A stretch of 64,000 bases of DNA, taken from NCBI GenBank assembly GCA_905147135.1, contig LR990041.1:11593907-11657906 (forward strand). The letters are read 5' to 3'. Source of the stretch: Blastobasis lacticolella. Its lineage: Eukaryota; Arthropoda; Insecta; Lepidoptera; Blastobasidae. Under the pieces are notes generated by a model. The model did no database searches and was not told the origin of the DNA. It worked only from the letters and a program-made list of their open reading frames with translations. Made by a program: the position numbers and the translations under genes. Below, one piece after another: positions 11,318-22,676 of this stretch; the stretch's first letter is position 1, and every line of letters starts with the position of its first letter.

Positions 11318-11856
11318 CTGTTGGGGAGAAATGGTTATTTTAGCGCTGATGTAGTTTCGGTTATAGTAGTAATTGCGATTCCTCATATTTGAATTTATAA
11401 TTTTTTATTGTAATCTTGTATAGCCTAATATAGTAGCTACCTACGTACACTAAGTATTTACCTACGGTTATAACGATCTCAACTATCTGAAATTACCTAC
11501 CTAATCAAAGCAAACAAGGTAGGTCTCGCGTAATACTATTAATTGTAAATTATGTTGCTTATATTTAAAACTAGAGCCCTTACGCTTTTATATTCTTAGT
11601 TCAGAGAAGTAAATTATAGACTTTTCTAAACAACATTTACTGTTGAAGGAACTGGTCTAATTAAAGTAGTAGACAGGCAATGAGGGTAGTCGCAAACAGC
11701 TATTATGCAAGAAATTGAACTCGAATGCGTGTTAGTTCACTGAGCCCCGTTCCAAATGGCCTGCGAAACGATTTCCTGACACGGAGATTAGTACAAGCCT
11801 TCACCAGCGTTTACCCGCCCTTCTTACGTCACGCACTCGGCGCTGGCTGCCATGAG

Positions 11857-11864
11857 TGACGTCA
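11857..11864. promoter_or_regulatory. Consensus CRE octamer (CREB/ATF type)
   Basis: Perfect palindrome tgacgtca, with a second near-site ttacgtcacgc about 30 bp upstream, in a locally GC-richer patch (11810-11870). Matches the CREB/ATF consensus; function here is only inferred. Confidence 0.3.
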
Positions 11865-12709
11865 CAAATCACCCTCGTCAACATTCGACAAGCGATCTTA
11901 CATAAACCACTTAAAGCTGAACTTCATACTACACAGATGCAGCATATTGGCGCAGACAGTGAGTGACGACTGAAACGTACAGATAGTTTGACAGAAGGCA
12001 AGTTAACATGTCAGGGGCAAATAGCAAGTCGGTACTTCACTTGTTGGATTTAGTTCGCGTGGCGAGTGCCAAGATGTCTGGCTGTAATAGTATGGAGAAA
12101 TTGAACGGTTGAAGACGCTTCAAGGGGTTCTAATGAAATTATTGTTTATTAAATACCTGTTGACTACCTAATAACCATCACGTATTATGATGTTGATAAT
12201 TATGAGAAGAAAATCTTTGAGCATGAGAAACTATGCCTTGATCCAACGTAGCTTCCCACGGATTAACTGTAAAATCGTGGAGCATTTGTCAACCTTTATA
12301 GCATGACACATTGCCGTGTCTATCGATACCATCATCCATAACTTCGGACGACTGGTGAAATATGAAAGAGGAATTCGTAATTTTTAGGAGCTCCCTGCTA
12401 TATTTTTTACTAATCTGGTATAGATGATATGTATTGACATACGTAAAAATTATGAGTTCCATAGATAGAACCAATCACAAATCAATACATTTTTAGACGC
12501 TATAAGACGAAGTACGTATTCGATTTTCACAATGAATTTTACAAGATGAACGTACAATGGCTCTTTTTTTGTATATTAGTTAGAAATTATGTACATTAGT
12601 TGACCGATGCTCTTACGATGAGGGAAACATCGTGACGAAACCTGCACATTTTGCACAATGTTTAACCATTTTCCAATCTGGTCAGGTCATACAGGTCAGA
12701 TAACAGTTG

Positions 12710-12790
12710 CTCCACTGTAATTACCTTATCTGCCAAATCCTGGATCATGGTCAAGGCGGACCCGAGGTCCGATATTGACATCAAAATTTA
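12710..12790 (+). repeat. Dispersed repeat, copy 2 of 4
   Basis: Reads tgtaattaccttatctgcca, then aatcctggatcatggtcaag and gatattgacatcaa. Directly adjoins, on its right, the 3' UTR of the minus-strand LINE fragment, so either the LINE inserted into the repeat or the repeat is the LINE's tail. Confidence 0.6.
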
Positions 12791-12960
12791 TTCACACATT
12801 ATATCAACTAAAATAAAAATAAAAATGTACAATAAGAAGGAAAATAAATTAACTAATTTAAACTATGTAAAAAATTTGGGCCGTGTGGAAGCGTACCCAA
12901 GATGCTGGCAGCATTACCTCTCTGAATAGCAATGCTTATTCTTTGTGCGAGGTTGCTGCC
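12790..12960 (-). mobile_element. Non-LTR retrotransposon 3' end (ORF2 C terminus plus UTR)
   Basis: An uninterrupted 32-codon reading at 12951-12853 (minus) opens LAQRISIAIQRG, continues NAASILGTLPHGPNF and ends in TAG. This is a C-terminal signature I associate with lepidopteran LINE ORF2 proteins. An AT-rich UTR follows to about 12790. A frameshift separates it from the upstream vaats-type segment. Same orientation as dac, about 60 bp inside the intron from the exon E donor. Family assignment is uncertain. Confidence 0.6.
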
Positions 12961-13018
12961 ACATCAAAATGTTTTTTTTTTATTTATTTTTATTATAAGC
13001 ATAGGCATAGGCACTGAC

Positions 13019-13165
13019 CAGTCACGATTCTGAGTATCTCCTGCGGCGCGCCAGACTGTTTCAACGCCTCCTCGATCTTCAGCCGCCGTTTCAGCTCCAT
13101 CTCGAGCTGGTCCTGGACCTGCTGCCGCTGCTTGCGTTCCTTCTTTAACCGCTTCTGGTACATCA
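13019..13165 (-). CDS. dac: dachshund exon E (end of Dachbox-C coiled coil)
   Basis: 147-nt exon, 48 full residues, phase 1 at both ends. The junction with exon D gives GTG (Val), then MYQKRLKKERKQRQQVQDQL, then EMELKRRLKIEEALKQSGAPQEILRIVT. The acceptor is gtccccag at 13166 onward, with a weak pyrimidine tract; the donor is G|GTCAGT at 13019/13018. It corresponds to the QKRLKKEKKAKRKLQEALEFE part of DACH1 (recalled). The basic KRLKKERKQR cluster is a plausible nuclear localisation signal (inference). A retroelement fragment begins within about 20 bp of the acceptor on the intron side. If intron E-F were retained, the frame would close after a few codons (TGQCLCLCL). Confidence 0.96.
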
Positions 13166-13182
13166 CTGGGGACGACGAAATA

Positions 13183-13352
13183 TATGATATTATTGGCTTG
13201 CCACTAGTTTCCACCCGCGATTCCGTCCGCGAATAAAAAGTAGCCCTTGTTCATCCACAGATGCTAAATCTATCTCAATATCGAATTTTATCAAAATCGG
13301 TGCAGTATATGTCGTAATAGACAGACAAATAAAGTTACTTTCGCAGGTCTTA
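13183..13352 (+). mobile_element. RTE-type LINE 3' fragment next to exon E acceptor
   Basis: Reads ccgcgaataaaaagtagccc, then attttatcaaaatcggtgca and agacagacaaataaagttac ttt. This is the order found in the very common lepidopteran retroelement 3' region (aaaaagtagcct, aaatttcatcaaaatcggt, gacagacagagttactttcgc). It starts about 18 bp from the exon E acceptor, on the intron side. Confidence 0.65.
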
Positions 13353-15222
13353 TACCTGCAAACAGTATTTAAGAAGACCCCAAGTTGAATTCGTTCCAAC
13401 CGTGGCCATCATAAGAGGTTGCCTGTGTTTTGTACGTAGTATTCCTATACAAAATAAAATACAGCAAAGTAAGAATTGCTGAACAGCAATAAAAAGAATA
13501 AATTGACATCTGCATATTCAATGAATACCTATACGTCCCTCGTGGCTGCGGCGTGGCGAATCAACAATTACACTGCGGGTACCGAACCGACCAAAACAAA
13601 ACCACCGGCCGACCACGACCGCGAGACGTACCTAAGCGCCATACTTTCCTCCACCTGCGCCTACACTACACGCAAAACACAACTGAAAATGGCTACATCT
13701 CTCTCTCTCGCTCCCATGTCATAACTTTCCCTTATCGAACAATCTCAGAATAAGCAGTCCAAGAATGTTTTGATTCGCCGCAGTAACCACGTTTCGTTTT
13801 GGTGGATCGCCGATAATCGTCCGATCGTCCACGCATCGGCGCCGTATCTCTTTCTATCTCACGGTATTATGATATTTCCATCTTTTTCGCGTTGGAGTTC
13901 GATTGACGAATGATTGAGTCCGTGCACGTGTTGATAGACGCTGGAGGCCGAGCCTCCGAGGGGGGGCGGCGCGGGGCGCGGGGGTACCGCAGTTTGTAAG
14001 CTTTCGAGCTCAACGCTATTCCTGCAAAGAGGCTACATTTCTCAGAACTATTAGGTATTCTATTTTTGTTATTCTGTTCTGTTATTGGTATTCTGTTTTT
14101 AGTGCAAATGATGGATAAAAGAAAATTGTGTTGTTCTTTACGTAAATTGAGTTAGTAGGGTAGGATTATTGGCTCTCTTTTAACTAGTATAGTTATATAA
14201 ACATATGGTACTACCGTAGAGATTAATCATGTCTCCTGTGCCTTGTACCTACTTTACAGTGGCTGCCGATCTTGTGCCGAGATGCCAGTGTCGATGGAAA
14301 ACGTATGTTATGTCGTCATATTTTTGTCATCATCATCTCATCATCATCTTGGCCTTAAATCTCGGTTGCGTCCCCGCGCGGCACTCGAGGGCCCGGGGTC
14401 CGCTCCTAACTGTCCTAACTTTTAACATGCTACAATTGCGAGTAGTGAGTAATGCGAATACCTAAGTAGTAAACAAACCAAGACATTTTCTCATTACGAT
14501 TGGCCAGTAATTAATCTAGCCAGTAATTGAGTATGAGGCCGCGGCGCACTCCGGCGCATCATCCGTCTTCGGCGACCTTCGACACCACTCGGTAATGATC
14601 GGGACCTATGCACTACCTACTGTTTTATTTCCCATTCCATAATATTAACTGTTGTAACTGTCGTACTTAGTAATTCCATATAAATATTATCTAGCTTAAA
14701 GCAAAATGTAGCATTTCCAACGTAAAATGTTTACAACAGCATAATGTCACGAAGTGAACCATAATGTCAAATGGTACCATTATTAACATGACCGTGCATA
14801 ATTTGTTTGTTAACAAAATTAGGACGGAAAGGTCCTTTTTCAGTTAATTTCTCGTCAATACAAAGGTTGGCGTCCAAAAGTCCGTTCAGTGGAAAATTCG
14901 TCGCACCATCGAGTCCGAGCACCGATTCAGTCTAACACCTCTGAAAAACAGTTTCTCACTCGAGTGACGTTCATTTTTGGATCTTTTCATCCCGCCTTTC
15001 TTGTGTATTAACCCATGACTGATTAGTGATCCGGGCTGCAGCCGCGGCGAGGCCGCCGGACCCTTTTGTGGCCGGTACGATGCGTTGCTCATCCAAATCT
15101 AAACTGCCAATCAAAGTCTTCCCGCGCATAATCCGGCAGCAAGCTTCATTGTTTCTACGAGTCAATATTTGTCCGCGGCCCGGCGCGGCGCGGCGCGCTT
15201 TGTGCTCGTAATCCGGCCTATT

Positions 15223-15225
15223 GCC

Positions 15226-15270
<45 letters not shown>

Positions 15271-15273
15271 CGC
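15223..15273. repeat. Minisatellite, 9-bp unit, about 5.7 copies
   Basis: The unit gcccgctcg is repeated five times exactly, plus six bases. It sits beside a short cggcg repeat at about 15180-15197 in a GC-rich patch. Likely length-polymorphic. Confidence 0.95.
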
Positions 15274-16535
15274 ACCATGAATCGGAATAATTACACAATC
15301 GATTATTACGATTCACTCAATCAAAGGCTGAACGGAGAAATATAGGTAGTCCTTTGTTACATCTTTTGTATTCTCAATAGTTCTAATTTGAAGGCACTCG
15401 TACGTTATGTTAATCCTTTTGTACTGTTAAATTTTAATGATTGTGTAGAGTTTCTAAATTTGTTTCATTTTAAAGAATACTACATGAAGTATAATGTTAT
15501 TATAATATAGACTAGTTGAATGATTAAGATGACCGAAATCGTATTCAAACCTAAATGCCATAAAATAATGTTTCCAATAAAGCTACTTTCTCTAATATGA
15601 TATATTTTTTCTTTGTTTTATTTCAATTTAAAGGTCTCCGTCCGCCTCTAAATAAACACCCTTTACTACGCAAATCCCTAAAAGATAAAAATTAGCCCAA
15701 TGCACAACAAAGCTCGTGTTATGAAGCGAAACAATTCAATGACCGAGCGTATGAATAAAAACGAACCACCGAAATATTGAAGGAATCCGTTCAAAGGGGA
15801 AAAAATGCAATAAAAAGCCCTGCCCGATACAGAATGGGAGTGTGGTTAAAAAGCAACGAACGAATATGGTTGCGAACATCCGCTGCAGACAAAAGTTGGG
15901 CTACTTGGCTATGCAAATTATATTTGCGGACCGCGGCGGAGACCGATCTCCGTTTCACTCGTACATACATAACGTGTATTCTTTTCATATTTTCATCCGA
16001 TTTCCTTCCCCTCGTTCATTTTGTTCCGTTTTAAAAGTCCCGGAACAATGCCGTTTTCCGCGGGGCTCACTCGCCTCGAGCCGTTTCCTTGCACGCGGCT
16101 CCTTTCTCTTGTTATTATACCTATCTCCTTATATCTATCGAGTTTCCTTTTCTTTAATACTTTCGACTCATAAATGGCTGATACGGTCCCCTAGGGTTTG
16201 TTGCTCGAATAACATGTAAATGAGTCGGTATGAGAGTACGAATTTAAATTCCAGCCTCCATTATACTGGATACGGTGCGATTTTTAATTTGATGTTCCGA
16301 TTACCTCTACTTTTTGCGTATCGTTTACCTGTATGTGAATATAATCTGTTTCAACATTTAGTACCTATGAAGAGTGGCGCTGTTGTCTCTAGCTTAGCTA
16401 TATACCTACTAATAATCATGTTTGTAGTTCCGTTGATAGCCACCGGACTTTAAAGATGAAACGCTGTCTACATTGCATAGTCGACGATAAAAAATATCAA
16501 TGTAGATAGATAGAGCATATCAATATGAACACGTT

Positions 16536-16930
16536 AATGAGGAGTTTTCCAGTAGGTATTGTCAATTGGTTTCAAAAAGCATCAATAGATGGCACTCCTA
16601 CAATTTTGGTAATTTTTTACCAAAAGGTTCAACGAAATGTATTTTAAAACAAACCTTTTATATTTGTATTGCGTCCATTCTTGATCCTAGTGTCCATGAA
16701 ACGAATTAACTCAGTCAAATTGATGTTGGTTTGTTTGTAATAATTTATTACAACCTCTAAAATGGTTGAAAACTATTGATAAATACAATATTATCCAATA
16801 CAACGTACCCAGTGTTTATATCCTCTTTGCTAAGAACCTATTTCAAGCGATATCAATTACCAAAATTGTCGGGGCGCCATCTAGGGAGAGGTTAGGAATG
16901 CTATAGATACCTATTGGAAAACTGCTCATT
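16536..16930. mobile_element. MITE with long (about 80 bp) imperfect terminal inverted repeats
   Basis: The left end reads aatgaggagttttccagtag and continues to cctacaattttggtaatt near 16615. The right end, read on the minus strand, gives aatgagcagttttccaatag and ccgacaattttggtaatt. The arms share atagatggc/ctagatggc segments in order, with small indels. The interior is AT-rich and non-coding. Length about 395 bp. No clear target duplication. Confidence 0.7.
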
Positions 16931-19507
16931 GTCTACACTATATATTAGACTCTATAGGTACCAGTCTCTGAGTCTGATCTGAGTATCGCGACAGAATCGA
17001 TAAAGAGGCGGAGACAGCAAATTAGCCATAGAAATTACTGTTTTTAAGACTCATAATTAGACCGGTCTTCGAGGCTTCGTATAATTTTTATGCCTAATAG
17101 CCCCAAGCGATTGTTGAATTATTTTATTTATTACAGTCTTTTATCATAAAGATGATACAAATAGTTATTTTGGAGATCGGTGTTAAGCCGTATATACCTT
17201 TTAAAATAATATTCTTGTCTCTAAGAACATTTTTATAGTAGGAAGCGTACATTTTCCGGGATTGAAAGTAGTCTTGACCTACGGGAATATAAAGCTACAC
17301 TTCTCCTAAGCATGTTCGAGATAGTTTAGTAGTTTTAAAGATTACCTTTACTACATAATAAGGTACAGAAACCATATACAATTGAGTTGTGTTGTCTGTA
17401 GTGTGAACAAAATTGAGTTGCTACAAAATGACATTTTGAAAACGGCATCGTCATCGAAGCATTGCGCAAACCCCAATCGAAGCGAGCATGACGGGAGCAC
17501 ACGTCGGCATCGATAGACACCGCCCGATACCGCCACGTCTTATCTCCGAAACATTATTTCATACACATCTATCGGAAAGCCATTCCGACTGCGACTGATT
17601 CTATTCTAGGCAATTTATTTTCAATAAAGAACTATAAAAAAGACTTATCTAAATCGCTCGGGTGCGAGTTGCAGGGGAGTGCTCGTCATAAATGTCGATT
17701 CTTATTTACGTCGTATGGCACAAGTGGGAAAACTATCGGCTCCGATATCGGCGCATACGGTTGGTAATTAAGCTCTTTGCTGTTTATTGCGCCTACGTAC
17801 AATGAGTATATACGTTCCTATTTAGGTTCTCACAAAACGAAAAACCTGTTAGATAATTATGAATTATAATGCAAATGAAAAAATAATAAGTACCTTTCCC
17901 AATCTAGAAGTAGATTAAGTCTAGATCAAAAAATTTAAACAAAGTTTCGATTTAGGTTTTTATTAACGAAAGTGTCCATATAATAAGCAGGAATTACTAT
18001 TTGTAAAACTATTGTTTTAAGTTGCCCTTGAGTTTTGTATTTATCTGTAGTTACCTAAACTACAAAATTATTATTTAGAAGTCAAAAACGATTTTTGGTT
18101 ACAAAGGTGAACCGTAAAGTAATAAATGCATCCGCATCCGAGGGGACCGGCCCATTGTGAACACCTCAGATAAGCCACCAGACGCTTCAATAGCGCCCTC
18201 GCCATCTTAAAAGTTCAAAGTAAAAGTAATATTTAAGATTGGTTTTTTACGTTTACAGAAATTGAGAATTGGGTGGACACTGTTTTCTTGTATTTCGGGA
18301 ATTGGATATTTTAGGATTTGGACATTGTGCACTTAACTTTTTTTTTCGTTTATAACCAAAAACGTTTTAGAACAAAAGAGATTTAAAATGCGGAAAGGTT
18401 TATATTTTCATTTGAATGAATTTGAACATTGTCCGCATAAAATTTCCTTTATAATGCAGTGACCTTATAAAAAGTTAGAGATGTCGGCAAAATGATAAAT
18501 ATCGAAAAATCCGCATAATATGTCGAATACCGACACCATGCAAACTATAAAAAAATGTCGCGAAAGATAATACATTATCTAGAAACATTTGTCAAGCTGT
18601 CCGCGCCACCGTCCCCGCGGTAAGCAGCGTTAAGCTTTTTATCTGTTTCCTTGTTTTATTCGGCCGCAGTATTTATAGTGCGGGTGGCTGCGAAGATAAA
18701 CGTTTCCCTCAAAATTGGCGGGATTATTGTTTTGCTGGATCTTGAGTTATGGCGTTTCTGGCGAGAACTTGAACATGGCAACGCGTGAATTGATTTACAG
18801 TTTTGTTATATGTATTTGCACGTCTCTAATGCAAAGCATCCTTCATGTTACATGTGTTTTTCAATCGAACACAATAATCGAAGCTTTCTAAGTTTTCATA
18901 AATCCAAATGAATAAAAATAACAAAAAGAAAAACCATATAAATTACATCAAATCAACATCATAACATTGCGCCATAATTCATAACGTACAAAGCATCAAT
19001 AAAGGAGGCAGACAAAGAAAATTTTATGAAAACGGAAAAAATATAACGCACGGAAAATCGCAAGCAGTTTTATCAAACCGATCAAAGGGCCGGTCGGACA
19101 TTCCGACTTCTTACGACGTTAGTAAAAAATACAATCTCTCTTTATAGTTACCATTCGAGTGGTTATTATATCGGTATCGATGAGGCGGACTTACCGAGCG
19201 TGAAATGCCCGATTCTCGATATTGCGCCCCGGGCATTGCGTCTCCCAATTCGGAATTCGGATATTGCAAAACAAAGACGACCTGCTGCCAGTAAAAATTT
19301 TACAGAAACGGTTTACAATTTAATTAATTTTAAAAATTAAATTATAAAAAGCCACGAAATTGAATAAGCTATTTGAGTCCAAGGGTAATCAAGTGCCAAA
19401 TCAATATTTTCGTATTATCTCACAGATGTTTTCTTGCAACTTCTTGTTCTTTCTCTACAGACAAAATTTTACTTCAGGATATACCTTTACTTTAATTTTG
19501 TCGTTGC

Positions 19508-19540
19508 TACAAAATTTAATTTGATCAATTAAATTTTGTA
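19508..19540. repeat. Near-perfect AT-rich palindrome
   Basis: Arms tacaaaatttaatt(t) and aattaaattttgta flank a central TGATCA, with one unpaired base. May be part of a small foldback element or chance in AT-rich DNA. Confidence 0.55.
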
Positions 19541-20896
19541 AAATTTAACCGAATTTTAGCGGTATTCTCTCGACCTCCTTTAAAGTATGATCAATCTGAA
19601 ACTACTATAGCTAATACTGATCCAGAGGCGAGTAGGATATCTTGCAAGAGAGTTTATGGGCGAGTCGCATTATGACCATGGACATAAAGTCAGAACAGTC
19701 GTGTCGTATTAACGATGATTGGTCGGGAGAGGCGCGAACTCGCTGACTGTGGACCACCCGACTGAGACCGGGACATTTTACTGGCTGTAAAATAAAATAC
19801 TTATAGCACAAACACTAAACACCGCGATTCTGTCCCTTTCCCCTTGAGTATTGCTCTGTAAACAACACAAACCATTGTATTGTGTCGTAATTTACGAAAT
19901 TGATTTTGGTCTTATTTAATAACTATCTCAACAAAAGTAATAATGGTCTGTGTAAGGAATTTTAAAATATTTTTAGTTCAACTAGCTAATATTATTCGTA
20001 TGCTTGAAAATTTCCCGGGTAAACATCAAAAACAATAAGCTTAACAGCCTCAACTTGCGGTACAAAAAATTACGTCTACCTTCCTCGACACTAATAACAA
20101 AAACAAACTATCAATGGAACTATTTGGGATCGAGGTCAAAACATTGTGGCAACACGATCCACCTGCTAAGGATTCAGACAGGAGATTGGGAAGGGAAACG
20201 GTTCGTAAAAAATGTGGACAGTTGCGTTGGATTGCAACGCATCGGTTTGTAGGCGGGCGGCCGGGCGCGCTTCCTGCGCCCGCGCCGCCGTGTGGTCGAA
20301 ACGCGACACCGCATATGAATATGCCTCAATTAATAACGTTCTAGATCAGACGTCGCCGGATCGCGTGCGAATGTACTGTGTGAGGCTTCGGTGCGACCAT
20401 TCGTGAAATATATCGATTTACATAGATGGAGGGCACGGTGATATTTGGCGTTCTTAGAAGGATCGGTCGGTTTTGTGTTTAAAATTTGAAATTTTATTTT
20501 TTATACAACGCTAAAGATGTCTGGAAGAGCTTTTTGTGTTGTATTCTGCCGCGACGTGTAGCCCGTAATCTTGCGAATGTCCAACCGATTCGCGCTGTAC
20601 GTACACGAGCACAAACACCAATTTATATTCCGTATAATAAAATATGAGTCTCATCGTCTGTCGTCCGTAATTATTTACAAACAAACCGTCAGAGCCCAGT
20701 TATTAATATTTATGTCAGGCTTTTATTATTGTAACGACGCAGCGATAATATGAAACTGGACGTTTGACGTTCGTTACGACCCGACTGAAAAGGATTTAAT
20801 CATTATTTACGACCTTGCGCACAATTAATTTGGGATATGTAATCATGGATGTTTGTCGCAAACGATATTGATATGGTGAATTTGTAATCCTATACA

Positions 20897-21421
20897 GATG
20901 TAGAACTATTGAATCTGCCCCTTCACCGCACCGGCTTTACCTCTAACTCTTTTGCAGTTAAGACCATAAGGCTCTGGAACGATCTTCCTTCTGACATAAG
21001 ACTATTACCTAACAAATGTTCTTTTAAGAAAGCGGTGCATGGTCATTACTTGGATGCTCCATAATACTCGTTCTCCCTCCCTGTTCGACCCACTTCACTT
21101 TTCTCTCGTCTCTTCACTTTGTTCAATTAAAATATTATTTTATCTTTGGTTTTACTTATATATTGTATCCAGTTTTAAGTTCATATGTTTATTTTATGGT
21201 TTTGTATATGTATTTAGTATGTGCTTCCGGACTAAAGTTGCATAAATGTATATCCCTCCTCCTTTTTACTCAAGTAGTTTTGTATTTTTTTTGTCTTTCT
21301 TTTCCTGCACCGCCTAGCTTTCTCAGGCTTAGATTATCCCGGTTGACTGGTAGATAAGGCTATTTTAGCTTTAAGTCCGCCACTGTACTTTTGTGCATAA
21401 AGCTTTAATAAATAAATAAAT
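20897..21421 (+). mobile_element. LINE 3' end with intact C-terminal codons and (AATA)n tail
   Basis: An open stretch ends at TAA 21062-21064 and reads FAVKTIRLWNDLPSDIRLLP then NKCSFKKAVHGHYLDAP. The pattern 'IRLWNxLP...SFKK' is the classic C terminus of LINE (Jockey/CR1-type) ORF2 proteins. It is followed by a T-rich UTR, the motif ttaagtccgccactgtactt, and an aataaataaataaa tail at 21408-21420. The 5' part of the element is missing (5' truncation). Opposite orientation to dac. Confidence 0.75.
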
Positions 21422-21534
21422 GTATGTCCATTGGCCAGCATTGAATTTTAAGCCACCTGTCGTCATGATGTAATTTGGCGGTGTCATTTACAGGAATAGT
21501 AGATTATACAACAAGGGGAGAAAGCAGTGTCTTA

Positions 21535-21685
21535 CGTCATAGGCGGCTTATTGGGTCCTGAGCGTAGCGAAGGACTCTGGAGTTATCTCACAAGCATAGC
21601 AAGGGAGTTAAAACTTACTCCTGAGCCAAGCGAAGGAGTTATTTAGAGTCCTGAGATAAGGGAGGGGTTCAAGCCGCCTTACTCT
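21535..21685. mobile_element. Small inverted-repeat element with internal cctgag...gcgaagga repeats
   Basis: Bounded by aggcggctt (left) and aagccgcct (right), which are reverse complements. Inside are repeats of a roughly 20-bp motif: cctgagcgtagcgaaggac, cctgagccaagcgaaggag and a diverged cctgagataagggaggg. Non-coding; MITE-like. Family not identified. Confidence 0.55.
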
Positions 21686-22650
21686 GCTTTAGCTCTACTT
21701 TTCACACCATAGAATAGTAAGTAATTACAGGGTCTGGTTTAACGAACTTCGGAATAAAATCATTTTCGTATGATTTGTAAAAATAAAATTTGAAAAGGAT
21801 TTGCAACTACTAACAACTACTAGTTAAAACTTTAATAACACGAAACACATTTTTTAATTAACATTTTTCATTTTTCTGGAATCATACGGCCTAGTCTTTA
21901 ATCACAGTATTTGCATTCGCGCCTTTTTTCTTTTTTATTGTCAGAAAAAAAGAAATAAGTTGCGTTTCTCGTATAAACTCTCTTTACAATGCATACTCAG
22001 AGTTTTCATACGAAAATTCAAATTACATTATTTCTCTGCGTATTCCTTGGGTACGTTGACATGTCATGACATATAATTATACATTGTCAAGCAACGTGAA
22101 AACACAGGTGTGAAAACAGTTTTACCCTTGGATTGATACAGTTTCTTACGGCTCGCCACTATATGTAAAGGATTACCTATCTAGCTACGATATTCAAAAG
22201 ATCTACCCACTTGTTCGTAATATGAGCATATTCCGAACAAACAAAGCATAACATACATTGCAATCACAGGTACATCCATACATGCGGTCCCCAATCCCGT
22301 TAACTAGCTATTGGATGATACTCTGTTTGTGCAATTTGATAAACCGCAGGCAGGTAGGTAAAACAACAAATATTGACAGTGGCTGATTGCGGCGGCCCCT
22401 CGCTCGCCGCGAATTACCGGGGACGAGAAAAATTAATCCTAATGCGATTTTAATGAAGCCCAAATGAACCAATGCAACAATGGCTCGCTAAGCCGACGGG
22501 TTCCTCTGCTTTTGTACTAAAACAGAACGGATAAAGTTAAAGCGCGGCCTTTGAGCGCTCGTGTAGCAGTGCTACGAGTATCTACAGTTTAATATCCTGA
22601 ATAACATCATCTTCCTAGGTTTAATAATAATGCGAGTGAGCAAAGTACTT

Positions 22651-22676
22651 TGAGCTCCGCCATGCATCGGAGCTCA
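22651..22676. repeat. Palindrome, 9-bp arms
   Basis: Arms tgagctccg (22651-22659) and cggagctca (22668-22676) are perfect reverse complements with an 8-base centre catgcat-like. Possible dimer site or chance. Confidence 0.45.

Larger units (their letters stand above)
11318..13018 (-). other. dac: dac intron E-F (about 1.7 kb)
   Basis: Contains a LINE C-terminal fragment in gene orientation at 12853-12951, an adjoining copy of the four-copy dispersed repeat at 12710-12790, and a perfect CRE-type octamer at 11857-11864. The rest is AT-rich with nothing recognised. Confidence 0.7.

Noticed and set aside
11055..11386. Arg-rich frames on both strands (93 and 99 codons)
   Set aside because: Wrong-frame readings of the RD-repeat region of dac exon F; the correct frame is fixed by the splice phases.
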